A DNA stretch of 64,000 nt from Peristeroidobacter soli (GTDB taxonomy: Bacteria; Pseudomonadota; Gammaproteobacteria; Steroidobacterales; Steroidobacteraceae): the NCBI RefSeq assembly GCF_004138485.1, contig NZ_RYEV01000005.1:792827-856826 (forward strand). Reading direction: 5' to 3'. Below the pieces are notes generated by a model, which made no database searches, was not told the origin of the DNA, and worked only from the letters and a program-made list of their open reading frames with translations. Position numbers and translations under genes: made by a program. Numbering within the stretch: position 1 is the first letter of the stretch; the number at the start of each line of letters is the position of its first letter. Shown here piece after piece: positions 1-8,552 of the stretch.

Positions 1-1
1 G

Positions 2-181
2 AATACGGCGTCGAGCGCGGAGCGCGAGGCGCACGCCGCCTGGCGCGAGCGGCGCGAAGCCTATTTCACGGAAATGTTTCCGCGCAGCGACGATCGATTG
101 ATCGTCGACAACATGGCCGATCCGCTGCAAAGCCTGATCTCTTGGTTCCATCGTCATCGTCACGGCGGCGCTCGGGCCTGA
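2..181 (+). CDS. C-terminal end of a probable DUF58 protein (partial)
   Basis: An open frame enters from the left edge and stops at the TGA ending at 181, giving about 59 residues. The tail is charged and has a WRERREAYFTEMF segment and an ISWFHRHRH end. The stop lies ten bases before the GTG of the BatA-like gene, so the two are probably co-transcribed. DUF58 proteins commonly precede BatA in MoxR/Bat operons, and their C-termini often end in a similar L-x-x-F-x-R pattern. The assignment rests mostly on this context, because the visible segment is too short to identify a domain. Confidence 0.5.
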   Translation, partial: NTASSAEREAHAAWRERREAYFTEMFPRSDDRLIVDNMADPLQSLISWFHRHRHGGARA

Positions 182-191
182 GGCAGCGGAC

Positions 192-1235
192 GTGAATATA
201 TCCAGTGCAACGTTTCACGATCCGCTCTGGCTGCTGCTGTTGTTACTGTTGCCCGTCGTCGCCTGGCTGCGCCGGCGACGCAGTGTGCCCGCGCTGGTCG
301 TGCCCGGCGCGCATGAATGGCATTCGCCAGGCGCGACTACCTCAGCGCTCTGGCCGATTGCTTGCGCTTATTTCGGCATCGTCTTGCTCACGCTCGCATT
401 GGCGCGGCCGCAAGTGCTGGTTCCGCTGGACGACCATCAGCGACGCGGCTACGACTTCATGGTTGCCATCGATCTGTCCACCAGCATGTATGCGGAAGAT
501 TTCCAGCGTGGCGCCGCGACGGTCAATCGACTGCAGGCGGTCAAGCCGATCATCTCCGCGTTCATCAACGAACGCCCCGACGATCGCATCGGCATCGTCG
601 TGTTCGGCGGGCGTGCCTACACCTTCGCGCCGCTGACGTTCGATCACGAATGGCTGCGCAAGCAGAGCGCAAGGCTGTCCATTGGTCTGATCGAAGACGG
701 CACGGCGATCGGCGATGCGATTGGCGTATCGCTGCGCCGCTTGCGCGAGGGCAGGTCGGAAGATCAGCCGCGAACGGGATCGTTCATCGTGCTGCTCACG
801 GACGGCTCGAGCAACAAGGGGTCGCTCGATCCACGTCAGGCGGCGCAGCTCGCGGCGGATGAAGACGTGGTGATCTACACGATCGGTGCCGGCGCCGAAG
901 GGTTGGTGCCCACGCCCATCTTCGACTACGCCGGCAATCGCACCGGCACTGAGATGCGTGAGTCGGAGATCGATTCGCTGCTGTTACGAGATGTCGCCGA
1001 GAGCACTGGCGGATTGTTCTTTCGCGCGACCGATGCCAATGCCGTTCGCGATGCTTTCGCCCGCATCGATGAGGCGCAAAAGATTCAATTCGCGGCGTCG
1101 CCGCCGCTGGTCAGCCGCGAGCTGTTCCACGTGTTTGCACTGATTGGCGTCGTGTTGCTTGCGCTGGCGTCGTACGAGGCGCACTTCCGCGTCACTTCTT
1201 CCACCACAACCACTCATACAGGAATCGAACCATGA
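192..1235 (+). CDS. BatA-like von Willebrand factor A membrane protein
   Basis: This 347-residue protein has the BatA layout: a hydrophobic N-terminal segment (about residues 12-25), a second membrane segment (about 52-70), a VWA domain and a C-terminal membrane segment (about 315-332). The metal-site motif DLSTS begins at residue 94, and an LLTDGSS segment near residue 203 supplies the later acidic position. Bat proteins are membrane-anchored VWA proteins linked to MoxR ATPases and thought to act in envelope stress or complex maturation. Translation starts at a GTG ten bases after the upstream stop. The stop overlaps the next ATG (ATGA), so it is translationally coupled to the M81 gene, an unusual partner. 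Confidence 0.85.
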   Translation: MNISSATFHDPLWLLLLLLLPVVAWLRRRRSVPALVVPGAHEWHSPGATTSALWPIACAYFGIVLLTLALARPQVLVPLDDHQRRGYDFMVAIDLSTSMYAEDFQRGAATVNRLQAVKPIISAFINERPDDRIGIVVFGGRAYTFAPLTFDHEWLRKQSARLSIGLIEDGTAIGDAIGVSLRRLREGRSEDQPRTGSFIVLLTDGSSNKGSLDPRQAAQLAADEDVVIYTIGAGAEGLVPTPIFDYAGNRTGTEMRESEIDSLLLRDVAESTGGLFFRATDANAVRDAFARIDEAQKIQFAASPPLVSRELFHVFALIGVVLLALASYEAHFRVTSSTTTTHTGIEP

Positions 1236-2860
1236 AGATTTCGAGACGCGAGGTCCTGGCGGGCCTCGGTTTGGGGTCGGCCGCCGCGGCGCTGCCGATG
1301 GCCGTGGGCGCGCAGAACGCTGCCCGCTCCAACGCGGCCACGCGCAAGATCCGCATCGCGTGCATGCATTTTTCGCACGAGACGGTGACGTTCCTCCCGT
1401 ATGAAACCACGACGGAAGATTTCATTTACGAAGGCTCGCCTGCACGCGGTGAGGCGCTGTTGTCCTCTTCGCCGGATGGGTACATGGGCGGTTTCGTGAA
1501 GGTCGCGCGCGAGCATGCGAACGTCGAGCTGGTGGGCATCGAGTCGCCGCTGGGTTCGAAGAAGGGGTCAGGCTCAGGCTGGATCACCAAGGAAGCCTTC
1601 GAGCATTTCACCGAGCGCATGATCGCCGATCTGAAGGCGCAAGGCCCGTTCGATGGTGCTTATCTGTCCCTGCACGGCGCGATGGGCGTTCGTGACGTCG
1701 CCAAACCCGAGGCGACGCTGGCCCGGCGGGTGCGGGAGGTCATTGGACCGAAAGGCTTCATCGCCGGCACGTTCGATCCGCATGGCAACGAGGACGACGA
1801 GTTCCTGCGCTACGCGAATCTCGCGTTCTGTATCAAATACTACCCGCACTACGACGGTGCCCTGCAGGGCGAGCGCGCGGCCCGTACGCTCATTCGCTGC
1901 ATTCGGGGTGATTACAAACCGACCACCGCGACTGCCAAACCGCCCATCATTACGCCGTCGGTACTGCAATGGACCGGCCAATCGCCCTGGATGGATCTGG
2001 TTCAGCGCGCGTTGGTATGGGAAGCGCGTGAGACCGACGTGTATGTGAGTTTCTACTACGGTTTCGCGTTCATGGACGCGGCCGATGCGGGCATGACCTT
2101 CCAGGTCATGACCAACGGCGATCCGGAATTGGCGAAGCACGTCGCCAACGATCTGGCACAGACCGCCTGGCGGCTGCGCGACGAACTGGTTCACGGCACC
2201 AAGGTGTATCGTCACAAGGAAGGCGTGGCGCTCGCCAAGCAGGCGCTGCAGAAGGGCGCCGTGCCGTACGTGCTCGCCGACCACAGCGACCGCACCGGGG
2301 CCGCGACCTGGCTGCTCCAGGAGATCATCGATCAGAAACTCAGCGGTTGTTTGATCGGCACCATCGCCGATGAAGATGCGATCAATGCGTTGCGTAAGAA
2401 GGGCGTGAAGGTCGGCGACGATTTCGACATGGAGATCGGCGGCAAGCTCGATGTGTCCGCCGGCAAGCCGGTGCGCGTCGTTGGCAAGGTGCACACGGTC
2501 AGCGGCGGCTTGAGCCGAGGCAGCAGTCAGGCCGGCGGTTCACAGCTGTGGGTCAGCGTGAAGTTCGGCGACGGCAACGTGGTCGTGATCAGCCCGTATC
2601 TGAGCCAGATCGTGCAGCCACAGTCGTTCACGCAGCTCGGCATCGATCCAAATACGTTCAAGGGATTCGCGATCAAGTCGCGCGTGCATTTCCGTCGTGG
2701 CTTCTACGACAGCGGCTATGCGAAGACCATCCTGCTGGTCGAACCGGACGAGCCGTTCGTCGGCACCGTGCGCCTGGAGGCGCTGAACTACAAGTATCTG
2801 AAGCTCGACAAGTTCTATCCGTACGGCAAGAACGTGACTTATCCGCTGTCGAAGACTTGA
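1232..2860 (+). CDS. M81 family metallopeptidase (MlrC-like), exported
   Basis: This 542-residue protein resembles MlrC, the M81 enzyme known from microcystin breakdown. The N-terminus carries a Tat-like SRREVL motif at residues 4-9, a hydrophobic stretch and an A-x-A-like end near residue 27, so it is probably exported folded. The family's metal-site signatures are visible: HFSHETVTF (His49, Glu50), a LHGAM segment, DPHGN (Asp182, His184) and YPHYD. Length fits the family plus a signal peptide. Its start overlaps the BatA-like stop by four bases, so the two are made together. Substrate unknown; microcystin itself should not be assumed. Confidence 0.88.
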   Translation: MKISRREVLAGLGLGSAAAALPMAVGAQNAARSNAATRKIRIACMHFSHETVTFLPYETTTEDFIYEGSPARGEALLSSSPDGYMGGFVKVAREHANVELVGIESPLGSKKGSGSGWITKEAFEHFTERMIADLKAQGPFDGAYLSLHGAMGVRDVAKPEATLARRVREVIGPKGFIAGTFDPHGNEDDEFLRYANLAFCIKYYPHYDGALQGERAARTLIRCIRGDYKPTTATAKPPIITPSVLQWTGQSPWMDLVQRALVWEARETDVYVSFYYGFAFMDAADAGMTFQVMTNGDPELAKHVANDLAQTAWRLRDELVHGTKVYRHKEGVALAKQALQKGAVPYVLADHSDRTGAATWLLQEIIDQKLSGCLIGTIADEDAINALRKKGVKVGDDFDMEIGGKLDVSAGKPVRVVGKVHTVSGGLSRGSSQAGGSQLWVSVKFGDGNVVVISPYLSQIVQPQSFTQLGIDPNTFKGFAIKSRVHFRRGFYDSGYAKTILLVEPDEPFVGTVRLEALNYKYLKLDKFYPYGKNVTYPLSKT

Positions 2861-2869
2861 GTTTGAAGG

Positions 2870-2896
2870 GTGCCGCGGTGGGTCTCACCGCGGCAC
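2870..2896. terminator. Perfect hairpin between convergent genes
   Basis: An 11-bp perfect stem, GTGCCGCGGTG (2870-2880) with CACCGCGGCAC (2886-2896), encloses a five-base loop. It lies between the M81 stop and the BatE-like stop on the other strand. There is no good U-run, so termination on either strand is inferred from stem strength and position. Confidence 0.6.
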
Positions 2897-2903
2897 TCTC
2901 TCG

Positions 2904-4250
2904 TCAGCGGCTCGCGTAGAGCGGCATCAAAGCATTGCCGCGAACCCAGCCGGAAATCTCCCGATCTCCTTCCACCTTGCGCCAGCCCAGGAAGCTGCGG
3001 CCGGCGATCACCACCGAGCCGGCCGACAGTGGCGACGTTTCTTCCGTCGGCACCAGATCCGTTGGCACCGGACTCACATTCGCGTTCTGCACGAGCATCG
3101 CCGCTTCGGGTTGGTTGAACGCGCCATAGGCGTTCCAGCTCGCGACCGATGCGACCAGAACGATCGCACCAAGCGCGGTGACACTGCGACCGGTCCACAC
3201 GACGAGATCTCGTGACGCTTGCTGTCGGTGGGCCGGTGAGTACAGCGAGACCACCATGACACAGAATCCGGCCGCCGTGATGAGCGCGGCGAACAGTGCC
3301 AGACGCTGCCAGCCGGCGGGCGAGAGCAGTGTCGGCGCGCGCTGATACCAGGCGCCGGATAGCAACCGACGCAAGCTTCTATCGATCGTTTCCGTCTCTC
3401 CGAGCGCGGCGAGCAAGGCGTCGCGAGTATCCGAGCCGGTTGGATGCTGAACGAAAGCTGCGGCCGCGTGGGCGATGGCGAGATTCAATTCGCCCTGTTC
3501 GGTTTGATAGGCCGCGAGGTTGCGATGCGCGGCCCAGTCGTTCCAATTGTTTACCAGCGCGGCCTGCGCGTGCTCCGCGACTTCTGGGGCCAATGGCTCG
3601 GCCGGTATCGCTATTTCGGACGTCGGCGCCGGAGGAACGCCCAATCCGGAGGCCGGAGCGGGACTGCCTGACTCCGGCGGCGCCGACCACGGCACGTCGG
3701 CGATCGCCTGCGATCCGATTATCACGACGAACGTCGCGATTGCCACGGACGGCAGCCAATGTCCGAGACGATTCGGAAAGAGCCGTTCACGCTTCGGCAT
3801 GTCGACGGTGGCCGCGACGGTCGTTGCATGCTGTAGCCATTCACGCGTTGGGTCGGCATCCGGGCCGTACAAGCCGCGCTCTGTCGTTTGCCACAGCTCG
3901 CGCCAGCGGGAGCTCACTGTCGAGTCGCCGCTGAGCGTATGTGCCGCTTGTGATACTTCGCCGACGCACGGGGCCGAGGTGCGAATGTCCCAGACGCGAG
4001 CGGTCGCGCGCAGCCATGCGTGCAAGTGTGCTGGACGAGGCGGCGTGTCGATGCGCCCCAGCGATTTCAACAAGCGTCGCAGTTCCTTGATGCCGGCTCG
4101 CCGGACGCGATTCGGGCACTCCAGCAATGCGCGCCGCCACGCGAGCCCCAGCCAGAGCAGCGCGGGAACGGCGAGCGCCAATGCGATGAACCAGAACGGA
4201 TTGAGCGACCAGGGCGTCGCGGCGATCTCGCCCACGGGCAGCGGTTGCAT
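2904..4250 (-). CDS. BatE-like TPR/SH3 membrane protein
   Basis: About 448 residues. It has an N-terminal membrane segment (FWFIALALAVPALLWLGLAW), a cytoplasmic-looking stretch, a second membrane segment (VAIATFVVIIGSQAIA), a TPR-like region (WNDWAAHRNLAAYQTEQGELNLAIAHAAAAF), two further membrane segments and a C-terminal SH3-like module ending in GWRKVEGDREISGWVRGNALMPL. This layout matches BatD/BatE-type partners of VWA proteins. I chose the ATG at 4250 because AGAGG lies seven bases upstream; an in-frame TTG at 4268 would overlap the preceding gene. It is the last gene of the minus-strand LysR-HupE-Bat operon. Confidence 0.72.
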   Translation of the reverse strand: MQPLPVGEIAATPWSLNPFWFIALALAVPALLWLGLAWRRALLECPNRVRRAGIKELRRLLKSLGRIDTPPRPAHLHAWLRATARVWDIRTSAPCVGEVSQAAHTLSGDSTVSSRWRELWQTTERGLYGPDADPTREWLQHATTVAATVDMPKRERLFPNRLGHWLPSVAIATFVVIIGSQAIADVPWSAPPESGSPAPASGLGVPPAPTSEIAIPAEPLAPEVAEHAQAALVNNWNDWAAHRNLAAYQTEQGELNLAIAHAAAAFVQHPTGSDTRDALLAALGETETIDRSLRRLLSGAWYQRAPTLLSPAGWQRLALFAALITAAGFCVMVVSLYSPAHRQQASRDLVVWTGRSVTALGAIVLVASVASWNAYGAFNQPEAAMLVQNANVSPVPTDLVPTEETSPLSAGSVVIAGRSFLGWRKVEGDREISGWVRGNALMPLYASR

Positions 4251-4261
4251 GTGAAAACCTC

Positions 4262-6079
4262 TTACCAATCGAACTGATTCGGATCCGCCTGCGACTCTTC
4301 GGCCGACATCAGCTGATGCAGTCGACCGGGAGAATCCCGGCGCGCGGCTTCGTCCAGATTCTTTTTAGTGAGCTTGAGAATCGGATCTTCCGCGTCGCCG
4401 GGGCTGCTGGAGCGCGCCGGTCTGACGGCCGCGGCTCGGACATTGCTGGGAGGCTTCGGCTTCTTGCCACGCTGTGCTTCGGGCTGGCCTTCGGCGGTGA
4501 GATCGCCCAGCGTCGCATCTGTTTTCGCGGAGGCGCCTTCGCCGAAGGAGTCGTTCGCCGATTGCTGACTGCTGTCGCCAGTCACGACCGGCCGCTCGTT
4601 CTCTTCGTCCATCACCGCGTCGGGTGCCTGCGACTTGTCTTCCGTGGCTTCCGACGCCGGCGGTTCGAGCATCGCGGTGAGCTGACCTCGATAGTACGAC
4701 CAGTCCGCGATCGAGGTGTTGAGCCGTTCACCTTGTTGTGTGGCCTCGATGGCATCGCGAATCACGCCTTCGGCGACCGCGGTGCCGGTGCGTTGTGCAT
4801 CGATGCCATAACGCAGGGTCGCCTCGACCATCAAGCGCAGATCGAACGCATCGTAGCCACGCTGCGCCAGGTGGTCCGCAATCGCGCGCAGCCGCTGCGT
4901 GGGATTGCTGTCGAACTCTTCGCGCACCTGAAACTCCGCCTCGGAATCGAAGTGAGCGCGGGCGGACGGAGGGATCGCGAGGCTCAGCGCCACGGCGAAC
5001 GCGAGACAGGCGGCGAGGCGATTGGGCACCTCGGACGGCGGCTCTTCGCGATCGGCGTTGTCTTTGCGGATCTGACGCGGCTGCGGACGCTGCTGGAACT
5101 CGCGCAATAGACTGAGGAGCCCGAAAAGAATCGCCGGCACCAGCAACCACTGAAAGCGCTCGATTCCGGCGCTGCCCGCCGCATTGGCGACGCGGCCCTT
5201 GCGGCCAGTCTCGACGGTCTGCTTCAACAGTGCTTTCACATCGTCGCTGTCGGTCAGTGAGGTCGCATCGACATATTTGCCTGTCGTCCTGCGCGCGAGT
5301 GCCTCCAAGGTTGCTGGCATCAGCTTCGAGTGCACGGCATCGCCGTTGGCATCGGCGAGATAGCCGCCGTTCTGCAAGTCGGGGACGAACGCGCCGTTTG
5401 CGGTACCGAGGCCGATGGCGACCACGTGAATCTCGCGCTCCGCCATGCGTCCGAGCCGTTGCTCCCAGCCTTCGGTGCTGCTCTCGCCATCGCTGAGCAC
5501 GATGAGATAACGATCGCGGTCCGCCGCTTCACTGAAGCCGTCCAGCGCCGCATCGAGCATCTTCGAATAGTCCGAGCCGCCGCGGGGCAGGTAGTCGGTG
5601 TCGAGACTGGGAAGGAACTCGCGAATGATTCGATAGTCCGGGCTGAGCGGCACCTGCACGAACGCGGTGCCGGCGAAGACCACCAAGCCGACGCTCTCGC
5701 CTTGCAAGCTGTCGAGCAGGTTCTCGGTGAGCTGTTTGGCACGATCGAGACGGGAAGGCGGCAGATCCTCAGCCAGCATGCTCCGCGACAGGTCGACGGC
5801 GATCATCACTTCGCGCGTCTGGCTGAAGGACTGCGATGAGTCTTCGCCCCAGCGGGGCCGCGCGATGGCCAGCAGAGCGAAGGCAATCGCGAGTATCACG
5901 AACACGGTGACTCGAGTTTTCTCAGGCGGAGCAGGGCGCACGGTATTGCCTGAGATTGCCACGCGTCGCATGGCAGGCCAGCGCATCGCAGAGCCGCTTC
6001 GTGTCGCCCGGCGCAGCAGGATGAATCCGAGCACCGGCACGACCAGCGTCAGCAGCATCCAGGGATTTCCCCAGCTCAT
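4262..6079 (-). CDS. BatB-BatC-like fusion: VWA domain plus TPR-like region
   Basis: About 605 residues. It starts with membrane segments, followed by a VWA domain with the metal-site motif DLSRS near residue 95 and an LSDGESS segment near 200. A membrane helix near 310-325 (WLLVPAILFGLLSLL) closes the BatB-like part. A second hydrophobic stretch (LAACLAFAVALSLAIPPSARA) then leads into a TPR-like region and a long, charged, disordered tail. In many genomes BatB and BatC are separate genes; here they appear fused. ATG codons exist at 6088 and 6079; the second is better spaced from AGAGG. It lies 23 bases after the HupE-like stop. Confidence 0.8.
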   Translation of the reverse strand: MSWGNPWMLLTLVVPVLGFILLRRATRSGSAMRWPAMRRVAISGNTVRPAPPEKTRVTVFVILAIAFALLAIARPRWGEDSSQSFSQTREVMIAVDLSRSMLAEDLPPSRLDRAKQLTENLLDSLQGESVGLVVFAGTAFVQVPLSPDYRIIREFLPSLDTDYLPRGGSDYSKMLDAALDGFSEAADRDRYLIVLSDGESSTEGWEQRLGRMAEREIHVVAIGLGTANGAFVPDLQNGGYLADANGDAVHSKLMPATLEALARRTTGKYVDATSLTDSDDVKALLKQTVETGRKGRVANAAGSAGIERFQWLLVPAILFGLLSLLREFQQRPQPRQIRKDNADREEPPSEVPNRLAACLAFAVALSLAIPPSARAHFDSEAEFQVREEFDSNPTQRLRAIADHLAQRGYDAFDLRLMVEATLRYGIDAQRTGTAVAEGVIRDAIEATQQGERLNTSIADWSYYRGQLTAMLEPPASEATEDKSQAPDAVMDEENERPVVTGDSSQQSANDSFGEGASAKTDATLGDLTAEGQPEAQRGKKPKPPSNVRAAAVRPARSSSPGDAEDPILKLTKKNLDEAARRDSPGRLHQLMSAEESQADPNQFDW

Positions 6080-6101
6080 CGCACTCATCCTCTATCGATC
6101 G

Positions 6102-7208
6102 TTACAACGCGCGTTGCCACAGCCAGAACATCGCGCAAGCCGCGGCCGCGGACGAGCCGCCATACACCACGCCGGTCCGGTAAAAACGAGTCCCGCGCAG
6201 CAGGTAAGCGATGGGCAGAAAGACCGCGACGATCGCGAGCTGCCCGAGCTCCACGCCGAGGTTGAACCCGAGCAGCGTGCGCAGGATCGGTTCGCCTTCC
6301 GCACCGACTTCGCTCAACACATTGGCGAAGCCGAAGCCGTGCAACAGCCCGAATCCGAAGGCGATCCAGACGCCGCTCGCGCCGGCAGTCCGTGGCAGGA
6401 GATTGACGAGCGCGGCGACGAATACCGATGCGGCAATCGCCGACTCGACCAGCCGGGCGGGTAGCACGATCCAACCCAAGGCCGCGCAGCTCAGCGTGAT
6501 CGAGTGGGCGACGGTGAACGCAGACACGATGACGATCACGCGCAGAAACGATCCGGAGAAATCCGTGGCGGCTTCGCGCCCGTTCGGAGTGCGCCTGAGC
6601 ACGGCGGGAATCAGCAGCACCAGCAGGAACAGCACATGGTCGTAGCCGATCCAGATGTGCCAGACGCCGGATTTGAGCAGAGCGGGGAATGGCGTCCGGG
6701 TCACGTTGGCGCGCGAGAAGATCGTGGCGCCGCCGGGGGCGGTGGTCTCGACGCGCTGCGAGCCGGAGCCTTCCCAGATGACTTTCAACGACGCGCGGTG
6801 CTCGGGCCGTTGCTCGAATAGCAGTGTGTAGTCGACATCGAGGGCTTCGATGGGGCGGGGCGCGATGGCGGAGAATTCGGACATCACGAACGGTTCGCCC
6901 TGGCGCGTGCCGAAGGTGAGCTTGTCGAAATGCACGCCAGGGTTGGCGCCGTCCGCCAGGACGCGCAGGTTCGCGTCCAGGGCCTCTTCGATATCCTTGC
7001 GGCGATTCTCGATCTCCGGCCAGGCGATGTCGCCATCGCGATTGCTATCGAGGCTGAGGGCCGCGTCGAGATCGAGCAACGGCACCTGCCACTCGCCGCG
7101 AATGCGCGCCTGATCGACGTGCAACGTGAGCAAGGACTCGTGCGACGACTGGGCGTGCACGACAGCCGCCGTCAGCGACAGCAGCAGAATCGCGAACAGA
7201 CGACTCAT
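6102..7208 (-). CDS. HupE/UreJ family membrane protein with periplasmic N-domain
   Basis: This 368-residue protein begins with a signal peptide (SRLFAILLLSLTAAVVHA), then a periplasmic domain of about 170 residues with an EF-hand-like SLDSNRDGDIAWPE stretch. A six-to-seven helix HupE/UreJ membrane domain follows, with the family signatures HIWIGYDHVLF and HGFGFANVL. HupE/UreJ proteins are associated with nickel or cobalt entry in hydrogenase and urease loci, but neither enzyme is in this window, so the substrate is open. The start overlaps the LysR stop by four bases (ATGA), so expression is coupled to that regulator. A decayed relative of the same family lies at 27349-27560. Confidence 0.85.
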   Translation of the reverse strand: MSRLFAILLLSLTAAVVHAQSSHESLLTLHVDQARIRGEWQVPLLDLDAALSLDSNRDGDIAWPEIENRRKDIEEALDANLRVLADGANPGVHFDKLTFGTRQGEPFVMSEFSAIAPRPIEALDVDYTLLFEQRPEHRASLKVIWEGSGSQRVETTAPGGATIFSRANVTRTPFPALLKSGVWHIWIGYDHVLFLLVLLIPAVLRRTPNGREAATDFSGSFLRVIVIVSAFTVAHSITLSCAALGWIVLPARLVESAIAASVFVAALVNLLPRTAGASGVWIAFGFGLLHGFGFANVLSEVGAEGEPILRTLLGFNLGVELGQLAIVAVFLPIAYLLRGTRFYRTGVVYGGSSAAAACAMFWLWQRAL

Positions 7209-8188
7209 TGCACGGAGTGCAGGCGACGCTCTCTGTTCCTTAGAAAGCCGATCAGCTCCGTGGCGATCGTCTTGACCGACTGTACGAACGCCTTCTGCAC
7301 GCTGTTGAGCGGCCCCTCGGCGCGATAGACCGCATACAGGTTGATGTTCATGATGGGCTCGACGACCCGAGTTTGCAGTTCCGCGCCTGCCGACACGGCA
7401 GTGAACGGATCGACCAGTGCCAGGCCTTCGCCGCTGCATACGATGTCCTTGGCGATCTGATAGGTCTGCACCCAGGTCGAGATGCGTGCCGGCGGGTCGA
7501 GTTGCTCCAGATAGGCCTGCAACTGGCGGCCGAGTTGATCGGCGCGCGTAATGCCCAACAGCGTGGAGTTCGCCAGCGAGTCGATCGAGATCGGCTGTAC
7601 GGCGGCCGTTCGCGACCAGGTGTCCTTCGGTGCGATCAGCACCAGCGGTCCTTCGCACAGATGTTCGCAGCGAATGTCCGGATGCGACAGCTCTTGCAGC
7701 GTGATGCCGACATCGGCCTCGCGAAGAATGATGGATTTGAGCATCTCGGGCGAGTGCTGCGTCGACAGCTCGATCGAGGTTTGCCCGAGCGTCTGACGCA
7801 GCCGGGCCAGCGACTTGGGAACGATGGCGTTCGCCAGCGTCGGCGTGCTGATGGCGCGCAACGGATACTTGTCCGCGCGAGCGATGTTGGACACGAGCCG
7901 CTGCAGATCGCGCAGCTCTTCGAAGATTCGCTCCATTTGTCCCTGCAACAGCCGGCCTTCGGGCGTGAGGTGCCACTGGCCCTTCAAACGCACGAACAAA
8001 GGAAAGCCGAGCCGGCGCTCCGCCTGCTTCAGCAGCTTGGTGGCCGCCGGCTGAGAAATATTCAACAGCGAAGCCGCATCGGTCAGCGTTCCCGCCTGCA
8101 GGATGGCCTGGAACATTTCGATGTAGCGCAGATGCATGACCCCCAATGGAGCGAGGTCGGCGTTGGTATCGCGCAATGTCGATTGCAT
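7205..8188 (-). CDS. LysR family transcriptional regulator
   Basis: About 327 residues. The winged-helix N-terminus is clear: MHLRYIEMFQAILQAG followed by LTDAASLLNISQPAATKLLKQAE. The rest fits a LysR effector-binding domain. An ATG at 8188 (MQSTLRD) is chosen; a later ATG at 8137 (MHLRY) is also possible. The frame stays open further upstream, but that stretch shows no regulator-like sequence and would cover the probable promoter region. It is divergent from the TonB receptor-RND genes and coupled to the HupE-like gene, so it may control both sides. See the inverted repeat at 8373-8420. Confidence 0.88.
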   Translation of the reverse strand: MQSTLRDTNADLAPLGVMHLRYIEMFQAILQAGTLTDAASLLNISQPAATKLLKQAERRLGFPLFVRLKGQWHLTPEGRLLQGQMERIFEELRDLQRLVSNIARADKYPLRAISTPTLANAIVPKSLARLRQTLGQTSIELSTQHSPEMLKSIILREADVGITLQELSHPDIRCEHLCEGPLVLIAPKDTWSRTAAVQPISIDSLANSTLLGITRADQLGRQLQAYLEQLDPPARISTWVQTYQIAKDIVCSGEGLALVDPFTAVSAGAELQTRVVEPIMNINLYAVYRAEGPLNSVQKAFVQSVKTIATELIGFLRNRERRLHSVQ

Positions 8189-8552
8189 GCAACTCCCCGA
8201 ATTGCCGCGAGTGGGAACGGCGAGCGAAGTTGCAGCTTTCATGCCACGCAGCAAGGTGGCGGTGAGATCGTGCGTCGAGGCTCGCGCTAAAGAGGTCCGT
8301 ACATTGTCACAACATCGCGGCATGCATGATTTTTTGAACGTGCCCCGAAAAATTCGTGGCGCGCCGGATCGTGCACTGTTTGGAGTCCTGGCGTCGCGCG
8401 AAATTGCGACCAAACAGTGCGTGGCGCGCGCGGCAAGCGCAAGCACGGTGCGTATAACCCATCGTTATGCACTCGACCTGCCTTTTCATGCCGCTCTGGC
8501 GCGAGTGTTGCTAGCGTTGTAGCTGTACCACTTGCACCAGAGGATTGCGCCG
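8189..8552. other. Divergent regulatory region, no gene seen
   Basis: This 364-base gap separates the divergent LysR and TonB receptor genes. It holds a long inverted repeat (8373-8420) and a TATAAC hexamer (8453-8458) that could serve the plus-strand genes. Open frames crossing it look like extensions of neighbours with no domain content. Confidence 0.6.
8373..8420. promoter_or_regulatory. Inverted repeat, candidate LysR regulator site
   Basis: GCACTGTTTGG (8373-8383) is matched perfectly by CCAAACAGTGC (8410-8420), 26 bases apart. The pair is centred about 68 bases before the transcription start expected from TATAAC at 8453-8458, where LysR proteins often bind. A GTGGCGCGC direct repeat (8356-8364 and 8421-8429) flanks the outer side of each arm. 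The assignment to this LysR protein is inference. Confidence 0.45.

Noticed and set aside
8189-8446. N-terminal extension of the LysR frame
   Set aside because: The added residues precede the canonical LysR N-terminus and cover the likely control region.
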